Positions 56,612 to 64,000 of a stretch of DNA of 64,000 nt are shown here, one piece after another. Source of the stretch: an uncultured Pelagibacteraceae bacterium (GTDB lineage Bacteria > Pseudomonadota > Alphaproteobacteria > Pelagibacterales > Pelagibacteraceae); the NCBI GenBank assembly GCA_902580565.1, contig CACHLD010000003.1, positions 39,940-103,939 on the forward strand, read 5' to 3'. Position numbers and translations under genes: made by a program. A model generated the notes under the pieces. That model was not told the origin of the DNA. It was given only the letters and a program-made list of their open reading frames with translations, and ran no database searches. Position 1 is the stretch's first letter. Every line of letters starts with the position of its first letter.

Positions 56612-57018
56612 AGATCTTTTTTCATAGAGTCCATATCGCTCAAATGAAATTTAAGTGCCTGATTTGATAATCTTATTTCCTGTAAAAAAAGAAATATTGA
56701 AATTATCATACAAATACAGCATGCTGCAAAATTTAGACGAGCAACTTGTAACGTATTTACATAAAGCATTAAAACAGTTGTCATATTAAAAAGAAATCCG
56801 AAGGCACCGAATCCCATTACATACTTTAATAAATTTGCTCTTTTATTTAAAACGTGTAATTGATTTTCCCATTCAGGAGGAACTTTTTTTTCAAATGTAT
56901 ATTGATCATGTATTTGTCTAATAAGAGCGCTAAGAGTATGAAATCTATTACTATACATGGTCATCATCAGTGGGATAGCTGGAAACATTAGTGCAGCAAC
57001 TGTGTAATCTATATCCAT
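56608..57018 (-). CDS. DUF2721 family membrane protein
   Basis: The 136-residue protein begins with ALMFPAIPLMMTMYSNRFHTLSALIRQIHD, the DUF2721 pattern in which a first hydrophobic helix is followed by a conserved NRF segment. Two further hydrophobic helices lie at about 64-86 and 92-112, and the C-terminus is charged. No function is known for this family. It is divergent from ubiA and convergent with the DUF1289 gene. Confidence 0.8.
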   Translation of the reverse strand: MDIDYTVAALMFPAIPLMMTMYSNRFHTLSALIRQIHDQYTFEKKVPPEWENQLHVLNKRANLLKYVMGFGAFGFLFNMTTVLMLYVNTLQVARLNFAACCICMIISIFLFLQEIRLSNQALKFHLSDMDSMKKDL

Positions 57019-57072
57019 ATCGAATCAAATTGATTATGGAGATAGTGTTTGATATTTACAAGACATATTTTC

Positions 57073-57936
57073 ATGGAACATTTAAAAATATTTATTGATT
57101 TAACAAGATTAAATAAACCAATTGGTTTCATGCTTTTATTCTGGCCTTGTTCATGGGGTCTAGCTTACTCCTACTCACGTGATCAAGATATTAAAATTTA
57201 TTTAATTTATTTAACACTTTTTTTTATTGGAGCGGTTTTGATGAGAAGCGCGGGTTGCATATTTAATGACATTGTTGACCGAGATTTAGATAAACAAGTT
57301 GAAAGAACAAAACAAAGGCCAATTGCTTCAAATAGAATAAGTGTAAAAAGATCTTTTTTATATGTTATTTTTTTATGTATCTTAGCTTTATTTGTTCTAG
57401 TTCAGTTTAATTTTTTAACAGTAGCTTTAGGATTTGGATCAATGCTCTTAGCTTTTTCATATCCATTTATGAAAAGAATAACCTATTGGCCACAATTATT
57501 TTTAGGTTTGACTTTTAATTGGGGGATTATAATGGCCTGGACAGCTGTAAATAATTACATATCACTAGAAATAATCATACTATATGTATCGGCCATATTT
57601 TGGACATTGGGCTATGACACCATTTATGGAGCTCAAGATATGGTCGATGACGAAATAATTGGGATAAAGTCTGCATCTATAAAGTTTAAAAAAAACATAA
57701 AGTTTTTTGTAGGCTTAAGCTACTTTTTAACTTTATTATTACTGACTCTAATATTTTTTAAGTCAATGGGATTAAATATTTTTACATTTACGTTTTCTTT
57801 ATTTGGAATTAGTTTAATTTATCAAATTTTAAAGTTTAATCCATCAAATCCTGAAAGTTGTTTGCAAGCATTTAAATTAAACAATATGTCTGGATTAATT
57901 TTATTTTTAACTATTTGTTCAATTAATTATTCATAA
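57073..57936 (+). CDS. ubiA: 4-hydroxybenzoate polyprenyltransferase
   Basis: UbiA attaches the isoprenoid tail to 4-hydroxybenzoate in ubiquinone synthesis. The protein has about eight helices. The first Asp-rich motif is in CIFNDIVDRDLDKQVERTKQ and the second in YDTIYGAQDMVDDEIIGIKS. RLNKPIGFMLLFWPCSWGL near the N-terminus is typical. The frame extends to a TTG at 57049, but ATG 57073 fits the family. ubiA feeds the quinone pool used by bc1. Its stop overlaps the msbA-like start by 1 bp. Confidence 0.94.
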   Translation: MEHLKIFIDLTRLNKPIGFMLLFWPCSWGLAYSYSRDQDIKIYLIYLTLFFIGAVLMRSAGCIFNDIVDRDLDKQVERTKQRPIASNRISVKRSFLYVIFLCILALFVLVQFNFLTVALGFGSMLLAFSYPFMKRITYWPQLFLGLTFNWGIIMAWTAVNNYISLEIIILYVSAIFWTLGYDTIYGAQDMVDDEIIGIKSASIKFKKNIKFFVGLSYFLTLLLLTLIFFKSMGLNIFTFTFSLFGISLIYQILKFNPSNPESCLQAFKLNNMSGLILFLTICSINYS

Positions 57937-59678
57937 TGAAATTTCAAGAACTAAAATCAATTCTAATCAGGCTTTATAAAGAATATGTAAAAATACATAT
58001 CAATAGAATTTTAATAGCTTTAGTATTATCTCTTCTAGTAGCAGGAAGTACTTCGGCAACAGCTTGGCTATTAGATCCAGCAGTAAAAAAAATTTTTATT
58101 GAACAAGATCGAACTTTAGCTTGGGTTATTCCAATATTAATAATACTAGCTTTTGCAACTAAAGGTCTTTCTTTGTATTTTGCTCGGATGAATGTGTTTA
58201 TAGTAGGTCACTCAGTTGCAGGTGAAATACAGAAAAAAATATCTGAAAATATTTTAATCACTGATATTCAAACTTTAGATAATCGACACTCTGGAAAATA
58301 TATCTCAAACATAATGTTTGACGCTCATCAAGTACAATCACTTGTGAGTTCAGGAGTTTTAAATCTAATGAAAGATAGTTTTTCTGTAGTAGCTTTGGTT
58401 TCTTTAATGTTTTACCAAAATTGGAAATTAGCTTTGTTCGCAATACTCATGATGCCACTTGCAGCAGGTTTAGCAAAAAATTTAGGTAAAAGAATAGGAA
58501 AGGCTATAGGCGAAGCAGGAGAATTATCTGGAAAACTGACAGCTTTTTTGTCTGAAATTATTAAAGGTTCTAAGATGATTAGAATTTACCAAAAAGAGAA
58601 TGAAGAAAATAAAAACGCTAATAAAATAATTAATGAATTGGTGAATAAAAGCATCAAGATTGATAGTGTAATGATTAGGGCAACCCCTATTATGGAAATT
58701 TTAACTGGTTTTATGATAGCTGGTTTTATTTTTTTCTCGGGAAAATTAATTTCAGCAGGTGAACTGGAGGTAAATCAATTTTTTTCTTTTCTTGCAGCTA
58801 TGATGCTGGCTTACCAACCAATTAGATCGTTGGCCACCATAAATATGCTTGCACATCAAGGAGCCACTGCTTTCAAAAGAATTTCAAATATAATTGATAA
58901 ATCTATTGAAATTAAGGATGATGAAAATTTACCAAAACTTGAGATTAAAAAATGTAATATTTCTTTTAGAGATATTGGGTTTAAATATCAATCAACCGAA
59001 AAAAGAGCTGTAAAAAATATTAAGATGGAAATCTTTGGGGGGTCTATGACTGCTTTTGTAGGTCATAGTGGAGCAGGAAAAAGTACAATCATTAATCTTC
59101 TTCCAAGATTTTATGATCCTCAACAAGGAAAAATATTGATCGATGATCAAGATATAACAAAAGTAGCTTTAAGCTCATTGCGAAAAAACATTTCATTAGT
59201 TAGCCAAGATATAATTTTGTTTGATGATACAATTAAAAATAATATTGCCTATGCAAACTCTAGCGCAACTCAAGAAGAAATTATGGAAGCTTGTAAATTT
59301 GCTGCTGCGAGCGAATTCATAGAAAAATTACCTAATAATTATAATACTTTAATTGGAGAAAATGGCGTAAGGTTGTCTGGAGGGCAAAAACAGAGGATTT
59401 CTATTGCGAGAGCAATTTTAAAAAAATCTCCTATAATTCTTTTGGACGAAGCAACTTCTTCATTAGATGCTGACTCTGAAGAAATTGTTCAAAATGCAAT
59501 AATTAATTTGACAAAAAATAAGACTACACTTGTTATTGCCCATCGACTTTCTACGATTCATAAAGCTAACAATATATTTGTGTTAAAGAATGGAGAGATA
59601 ATTGACTCAGGTGATCATAGCTATCTCATTGATAAATGTAAGGAATATAAATCTTTGTACGAAAAACAATTAAAGTAG
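57936..59678 (+). CDS. msbA: ABC exporter, MsbA-like lipid A flippase
   Basis: The 580-residue half-transporter has an N-terminal six-helix permease domain (about 20-310) and a C-terminal ATPase. Walker A is GHSGAGKSTI near 374, Q-loop SLVSQDIILFD near 414, signature RLSGGQKQRISIARA near 479-493, Walker B IILLDEATSSLD near 499-510, and the H-loop VIAHRLST near 531. Its three downstream neighbours make lipid A and Kdo, which supports lipid A-core export. A more general drug exporter cannot be excluded from sequence alone. Confidence 0.9.
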   Translation: MKFQELKSILIRLYKEYVKIHINRILIALVLSLLVAGSTSATAWLLDPAVKKIFIEQDRTLAWVIPILIILAFATKGLSLYFARMNVFIVGHSVAGEIQKKISENILITDIQTLDNRHSGKYISNIMFDAHQVQSLVSSGVLNLMKDSFSVVALVSLMFYQNWKLALFAILMMPLAAGLAKNLGKRIGKAIGEAGELSGKLTAFLSEIIKGSKMIRIYQKENEENKNANKIINELVNKSIKIDSVMIRATPIMEILTGFMIAGFIFFSGKLISAGELEVNQFFSFLAAMMLAYQPIRSLATINMLAHQGATAFKRISNIIDKSIEIKDDENLPKLEIKKCNISFRDIGFKYQSTEKRAVKNIKMEIFGGSMTAFVGHSGAGKSTIINLLPRFYDPQQGKILIDDQDITKVALSSLRKNISLVSQDIILFDDTIKNNIAYANSSATQEEIMEACKFAAASEFIEKLPNNYNTLIGENGVRLSGGQKQRISIARAILKKSPIILLDEATSSLDADSEEIVQNAIINLTKNKTTLVIAHRLSTIHKANNIFVLKNGEIIDSGDHSYLIDKCKEYKSLYEKQLK

Positions 59679-59683
59679 ATTAA

Positions 59684-60955
59684 ATGATTCTTTGTTACAG
59701 ATTTCTTACTATTTTTTTTTACCCTGTTTTTATTGTAATAATATTTTTTAGAAAATTTTTTAATAAAGAAGATAAAAAAAGATATAAAGAGAAAATTTTT
59801 TCTACTTCATTTTCTCCTGTAGATAGAAAACAAAAAAAACTAATATGGTTTCACGCAGCTAGTATTGGAGAAGTTCAAAGTATATTTCCTGTTGTTTCAA
59901 AATTAAATAAGAAAAATAAAAACTTAGATTTTCTTATTACTACTGTTACATTAAGTTCAGGAATTCTAGTAAACAAAAAATTTAAAAATAATCAAAATAT
60001 TTACCATAGGTATTTTCCAATAGATGTAATCTTTTTGGTTAGAAAGTTTTTAGATGAGTGGCGTCCAGATTTAGTTTTATTTGTCGACTCTGAGATTTGG
60101 CCAAATTTTATTTTGGAGATAGATAAAAGAGAGATCAAATCAGTTGTAATTAATGCCAGAATAACCAAAAAATCATTTAATAAATGGATGTTAGTTCCAA
60201 GATTAGCAAAGAAAATATTTAATTCTTTTGAATTGTGTTTAGCTGCAAGTATGGAGTCAAAAAAATATCTCAAAAAACTTAATGCTAAAAACTTAAAATA
60301 TTACGGCAACTTAAAACTTTCTAGCTCAGTTAAATTTAAAGAAGTTAAAGATAAAAATAAAATTATTTTTAAAAATAGGAAAATATGGTGTGCAGCAAGT
60401 ACCCATAGAAGTGAAGAAATTGTATGCCTTAAAACACATATAAATTTAAAAAAAAAACAAAAAAACTTGCTTACTATTATTATTCCTAGACATATCAATA
60501 GATCAAATGAAATAAAAAAATTATGTCAAAAATTAAATTTAAGATCACAAATATTAAAAGAAAATGATTTAATTAAAAAAGATAAGGAAGTTGTCATCAT
60601 CAATTCTTTTGGTTTACTTCCAATATATTTCAGATACTCAAAAAGTGTCTTTATGGGTAAATCAATTGTTAAAGAATTGGAGGAAACAAGTGGTCAAAAT
60701 CCTATCGAAGCCGCAAAGCTGGGATGTAAAGTATATCACGGTCCATTTGTAAATAATTTTAAAGAAATCTATAAATTTCTTAAAATGTTGGGAATAACAG
60801 AAGAAATAACAAACGATAAAATACTAGCAATAAAAATATTACGTGACTTTAAAAATTCGCAAAATAGTAAAAATAAAATAATCAAAAAAATTACAAATTT
60901 AGGAGACAGAATTTTAAAAAATAATGTAAGGGAAGTGCAAAACCTAATTATATGA
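59684..60955 (+). CDS. waaA: 3-deoxy-D-manno-octulosonic acid transferase
   Basis: WaaA/KdtA adds Kdo to lipid IVA. The 423-residue protein has an N-terminal membrane anchor (6-24) and the family signature LIWFHAASIGEVQSIFPV near 57-74. TVTLSSG appears near 87, RPDLVLFVDSEIWPNFILEI near 127, INARITKKS near 150 and a C-terminal GB-fold domain with WCAASTHRSEE and GQNPIEAAKLGCKVYHGPF. It sits between msbA and lpxK, overlapping lpxK by 4 bp. Confidence 0.93.
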   Translation: MILCYRFLTIFFYPVFIVIIFFRKFFNKEDKKRYKEKIFSTSFSPVDRKQKKLIWFHAASIGEVQSIFPVVSKLNKKNKNLDFLITTVTLSSGILVNKKFKNNQNIYHRYFPIDVIFLVRKFLDEWRPDLVLFVDSEIWPNFILEIDKREIKSVVINARITKKSFNKWMLVPRLAKKIFNSFELCLAASMESKKYLKKLNAKNLKYYGNLKLSSSVKFKEVKDKNKIIFKNRKIWCAASTHRSEEIVCLKTHINLKKKQKNLLTIIIPRHINRSNEIKKLCQKLNLRSQILKENDLIKKDKEVVIINSFGLLPIYFRYSKSVFMGKSIVKELEETSGQNPIEAAKLGCKVYHGPFVNNFKEIYKFLKMLGITEEITNDKILAIKILRDFKNSQNSKNKIIKKITNLGDRILKNNVREVQNLII

Positions 60956-61878
60956 AAATATTAAAACCGAAATTTTGGCAGAATGAGATAAATATATTTT
61001 CTATTCTTCTTTTTCCTTTAACGATTATTTATTATGTTTTGATAAACTTAAGAAAAATTGTTTCTTTACCTAAGAAATTCGATATTCCCATAATTTGTAT
61101 TGGAAATATTTATGTTGGGGGGACTGGAAAAACACCATTATCGATTTTAATAGCAGATCAACTTAAATCTAATAAAAAACCTGCAATTATAAAAAAATAT
61201 TATAAAAACCACATAGATGAACATAATTTGATTAAATCAAAAATAGACTGTTTGATTTTAGATAAATCACGGATAAAAGCAATTAATGAAGCAATTAAAA
61301 AAAATTATGACGTTGTAATTTTAGATGATGGTTTTCAAGATTACTCTTTTAAAAAAAAATTAAATATTATTTGTTTTAATAGCAATCAATTGGTTGGTAA
61401 TGGAATGCTTTTTCCTTCAGGACCCCTTAGGGACTCTATGAATTCTTTGAAGGAGGCTAACTTCGTAATTATAAATGGTCCTAAAAATTTTAAATTTGAA
61501 GAGAAAGTCCTTAGTGTTTCAAAAGAAATAAAAATTTTTTACTCGAAGTATTTACCTTCAAACCTTAACCAATTTAAAAATAAAAAACTCCTTGCCTTTT
61601 CGGGAATCGGTAACAATGAAAATTTTTTTGAAATGTTAGAAGATAATCATTTAAACGTAAAAGAAAAATTAGCTTTTCCTGATCATTATACATTTAATAA
61701 AAATGAGTTAAATCAAATTATAAAAAGATCGATTAAAAATGGATATGATATTGTTACTACAGAAAAAGATTATTTTAGAATTAAAGACTATGGATTTAAA
61801 GAAATTAATTACTTAAAACTTGAACTTGAAATTTTAAAAAAGGATAAACTGATAAATCAGATTAAAAAACTCTTATGA
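60952..61878 (+). CDS. lpxK: Tetraacyldisaccharide 4'-kinase
   Basis: LpxK phosphorylates the 4' position of the lipid A disaccharide. The 308-residue protein has the family P-loop IGNIYVGGTGKTPLSI near 48-63, VVILDDGFQDYSFKKK near 121-136 (the DDGFQ motif), GNGMLFPSGPLRDS near 151-164, AFSGIGNNENFFEML near 217 and FPDHYTFN with TTEKDYFR near the C-terminus. It overlaps both neighbours by 4 bp. Confidence 0.94.
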   Translation: MKILKPKFWQNEINIFSILLFPLTIIYYVLINLRKIVSLPKKFDIPIICIGNIYVGGTGKTPLSILIADQLKSNKKPAIIKKYYKNHIDEHNLIKSKIDCLILDKSRIKAINEAIKKNYDVVILDDGFQDYSFKKKLNIICFNSNQLVGNGMLFPSGPLRDSMNSLKEANFVIINGPKNFKFEEKVLSVSKEIKIFYSKYLPSNLNQFKNKKLLAFSGIGNNENFFEMLEDNHLNVKEKLAFPDHYTFNKNELNQIIKRSIKNGYDIVTTEKDYFRIKDYGFKEINYLKLELEILKKDKLINQIKKLL

Positions 61879-62732
61879 TAAAAACAATCAAATACCTCAT
61901 TCAAGCTATATTCATATATTTATTTTTTTTTATTGGAAAAATACTTGGTATTAAAATAAGTAGAAAAATTTTTTCTTTTTTATTTAAAAAACTTGGTCCA
62001 ACAATTAAATCTAAAAATGTAATTAATCGTAATTTATTAAAATTTTCTAATAATCTTTCTAAAACAGAGATAAATAAAATTTGTGAAAATATGTGGTCAA
62101 ATTACGGTATGACGTTTATTGAATATATTTTTTTAAAGAATCTGAGAAAAAGTAATTTACATATTAGAATAAATGGAGAAGAAAAATTAGAAAAAATTAG
62201 AAATGATAATAAACCAGTTATATTTGTTTCAGGTCATTTTGCTAACTTTGAACTTATGTCTATGGAAATTTCTAAAAAAAATATTAAACTAGCAACTATC
62301 TATAGACCTCTAAATAATTTTTTTTTAAATCCATTAATGGAATATTTAAGAAGAAATTTTGTTTGTAAAAATCAGATTAAAAAAGGACGTCTAGGAGTAA
62401 AACAATCAATTGAATTCTTAAATAAAAATCACAGTATTGCACTTATGATAGATCAAAGAGTATCAGAGGGAGAGAAGATTAAATTTTTTAATGGTGAAGC
62501 ATATACAACAACTTTACCAGCTCAACTTGCTTTGAAATATAATTTAAAAATATTTCCTATTTTTATTGAGAGACAAAATGACGATTTTTTTAATATTGAA
62601 GTTTATGATGCAATTTTACCTCACAATTATAATAATAAAATTGAGATTTCAAAAAAGCTTAATGAAGTTTTAGAAAAAATGATTCTAAAAAATCCTAATC
62701 AGTGGATTTGGACACATGATAGATGGAAATAA
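61875..62732 (+). CDS. Lysophospholipid/lipid A acyltransferase (LpxL/HtrB family)
   Basis: The 285-residue protein has an N-terminal membrane helix and the HxxxxE acyltransferase motif in VSGHFANFELMSME near 115-128. The MIDQRVSEGEKIKFFNGE segment near 194-211 and the C-terminal NPNQWIWTHDRWK mark the LpxL/HtrB family of secondary lipid A acyltransferases. The neighbouring waaA and lpxK support a lipid A role. The acyl chain used cannot be told from sequence. It ends 1 bp before the convergent DUF2093 gene. Confidence 0.88.
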   Translation: MIKTIKYLIQAIFIYLFFFIGKILGIKISRKIFSFLFKKLGPTIKSKNVINRNLLKFSNNLSKTEINKICENMWSNYGMTFIEYIFLKNLRKSNLHIRINGEEKLEKIRNDNKPVIFVSGHFANFELMSMEISKKNIKLATIYRPLNNFFLNPLMEYLRRNFVCKNQIKKGRLGVKQSIEFLNKNHSIALMIDQRVSEGEKIKFFNGEAYTTTLPAQLALKYNLKIFPIFIERQNDDFFNIEVYDAILPHNYNNKIEISKKLNEVLEKMILKNPNQWIWTHDRWK

Positions 62733-62733
62733 A

Positions 62734-62925
62734 TTATTTTTTATTTTTCAAGCTTTCTTTTACTTCTATTGGAGAAAAATAAGCTTCTTGTAATTCAACA
62801 CTCCAATAACTCAACTCTCTAAGAGGTATTTTCCTTCCCGAAATAGCACATGATACAAAATCACCTTGCTCTAAAATTTCAAAAGAGTTGTGCTTAAATT
62901 TAAGTTTAGCTTTTTTTTTATCCAT
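62734..62925 (-). CDS. DUF2093 family protein
   Basis: This 63-residue protein shows the DUF2093 pattern: AKLKFKHNSFEILEQGDFVSCAISGRKIPLRELSYWSV in family order, with the conserved Cys in VSCAISG and the terminal QEAYFSP. The family is largely restricted to Alphaproteobacteria and often lies near lpxK and related genes, as here. No function is known. It is divergent from purD across a 32-bp A/T-only-looking gap. Confidence 0.85.
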   Translation of the reverse strand: MDKKKAKLKFKHNSFEILEQGDFVSCAISGRKIPLRELSYWSVELQEAYFSPIEVKESLKNKK

Positions 62926-62957
62926 CTATAAAATATATATATATTATATCTTTTCTT

Positions 62958-64000
62958 ATGAATATTGCTTTAATAGGTAGTGGTGGTAGAGAACATGCTT
63001 TATGCAAAAAAATATCAGAGTCACGACTAGTAAAAAATATAATTTGTATACCTGGAAATGCTGGAACAGCTGAAATTGCAAAAAATATAGACATAGATAT
63101 TTTAAATTTTAATAAATTATTAAAAATTTTAAAATTGAATGAAATTAATCTAGTTGTTGTTGGTCCAGAGGAGCCGCTGGTCAAAGGAATAGTTGATTTT
63201 CTAAAAAAAAATAAAATTAAAGTATTTGGACCAAATAAATATGCTTCAAAATTAGAGGGTTCAAAAGCCTTTGTAAAATCAATTTGTAAAAAATATAAAA
63301 TTCCAACTGCAAAGTTTAAAGTTTGTAAAAATAATAATGACATTAAAAAATTTTTAAAAGAGAATAAAATGCCACTAGTTGTTAAAGCAGATGGTTTGGC
63401 GGCAGGCAAAGGAGTAACAATTTGTAAAACTCAAAGACAAATTTTTAAAGTTTCAAGTGAAATATTTAAGGGTAAATTTAAATCTTCAAGCAAACTTGTG
63501 CTTGAAGAATTTTTAGAGGGAGAGGAAGCAAGTTATTTCGCAATTGTAGATAAAAAGAATTTTAAATTTTTTGGTTCAGCTCAAGACCATAAAAAGGTTA
63601 AAGAAAAAGATAGAGGTCCAAATACTGGAGGTATGGGAGCGTATTCACCTGCTCCAATCATAAATAAAAAGTTAGAGATAAAAATTATAAATAAGATAAT
63701 TAAACCTACCTTGTTTGCATTAAAAAAAGAAAAAAATGCTTACACTGGTTTTTTATACGTTGGATTAATGATAAAGCATGGTGAACCATATTTAATCGAA
63801 TACAATGTAAGAATGGGGGATCCAGAATGCCAAGTAATTATTCCTCGTTTAAAAACAGATATTTTAGAAATTTTTGAAAAAACAATATCAAATAAATTAG
63901 ATGATATTAGAATTGAGTGGAAAAATTTCAAATGTATGACTATTGTTTTATGTTCTAAAGGTTATCCGGGTAAATATAAAAAAAATAAACTTATAAAAAA
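62958..64000 (+). CDS. purD: Phosphoribosylamine--glycine ligase (C-terminus missing)
   Basis: PurD makes glycinamide ribonucleotide in purine synthesis. The frame opens at ATG 62958 and continues past the window end, giving about 347 residues of the usual 420 or so. It shows IGSGGREHALCKKI near 6-19, VVGPEEPLVKGI near 67-78, the ATP-grasp segment PLVVKADGLAAGKGV near 138-152, DHKKVKEKDRGPNTGGMGAYSP (in parts, near 212-233) and the metal site EYNVRMGDPECQ near 283-294. Only the final domain is lost to the edge. Confidence 0.95.
   Translation, partial: MNIALIGSGGREHALCKKISESRLVKNIICIPGNAGTAEIAKNIDIDILNFNKLLKILKLNEINLVVVGPEEPLVKGIVDFLKKNKIKVFGPNKYASKLEGSKAFVKSICKKYKIPTAKFKVCKNNNDIKKFLKENKMPLVVKADGLAAGKGVTICKTQRQIFKVSSEIFKGKFKSSSKLVLEEFLEGEEASYFAIVDKKNFKFFGSAQDHKKVKEKDRGPNTGGMGAYSPAPIINKKLEIKIINKIIKPTLFALKKEKNAYTGFLYVGLMIKHGEPYLIEYNVRMGDPECQVIIPRLKTDILEIFEKTISNKLDDIRIEWKNFKCMTIVLCSKGYPGKYKKNKLIK

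Overview
The window is a stretch of very AT-rich, gene-dense alphaproteobacterial chromosome. Protein sequences, gene order and extreme compaction point to the SAR11 clade (Pelagibacterales / Candidatus Pelagibacter). Supporting signs are a crtI-crtB-crtY-blh retinal pathway, alphaproteobacterial petABC and coxBA-ctaB-ctaG-coxC operons, ccrM, DUF2093, DUF1289 and UbiK/BMFP genes, many 1-20 bp gene overlaps, few clear Shine-Dalgarno sequences and almost no intergenic DNA. I saw no insertion sequence, prophage, CRISPR array, toxin system or rRNA. One tRNA (Gln, TTG) is present. No stretch over 300 bp lacks a gene.

Layout. 1-4.6 kb: a truncated 2OG-Fe(II) oxygenase and an ELM1-like gene (minus), then trxB and an ADP-ribosylglycohydrolase-like gene (plus), then aspartate aminotransferase (minus). 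4.6-10.4 kb: uvrB, a pteridine-reductase-like SDR, folB, uvrC and pgsA in one overlapping run. 10.4-14 kb: ilvE, then a MarR regulator, an OmpR-type response regulator and a sensor kinase (a PetP/PetR-like set), and a ubiK-like gene. 14-20.1 kb: lgt, midA-like, pgeF, prs, rplY, pth, ychF. 20.1-22.7 kb: the bc1 complex petABC on minus. 22.7-28.4 kb: trmL, hemF, greA, then pcnB, tRNA-Gln, ispE and a TPR protein on minus. 28.4-33 kb: a family-4-like uracil-DNA glycosylase, rnhB and ccrM, then an FAD monooxygenase and mutY on minus.

33-45.4 kb is one unbroken run of 15 plus-strand genes with no gap over 19 bp: dciA-like, dsbA-like, smc, the F0 genes atpZ-atpB-atpE-atpF'-atpF, the retinal genes crtI-crtB-crtY-blh, ispH, thrB and rnhA. 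45.4-52.8 kb on minus runs from coxB through coxA, ctaB, a 36-residue membrane protein too short for routine gene calling, ctaG, coxC, surf1, thrC and a peroxiredoxin. 52.8-57 kb: rsmE, a double CDGSH protein, a haloacid-dehalogenase-type HAD, pirin, quinone oxidoreductase, DUF1289, DUF2721. 57-64 kb: ubiA, the lipid A set msbA-waaA-lpxK-lpxL-like, DUF2093 and a truncated purD.

Together the genes describe an aerobic, membrane-energised cell: bc1 and cytochrome oxidase with their assembly factors, F0, ubiquinone synthesis, and the pathway from MEP isoprenoids (ispE, ispH) through beta-carotene to retinal, presumably for a rhodopsin encoded elsewhere. Most of the window is ordinary SAR11 core genome and I found no clear new system such as a defence island. 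The observations most worth following are an SMC protein that appears to lack its hinge domain, a ccrM upstream region dense in the enzyme's own GANTC sites, a UDG without iron-sulfur cysteines, two genes whose start codons abut within one ATGCAT, a palindrome in front of the PetP/PetR-like operon, and the small cox-operon membrane protein.
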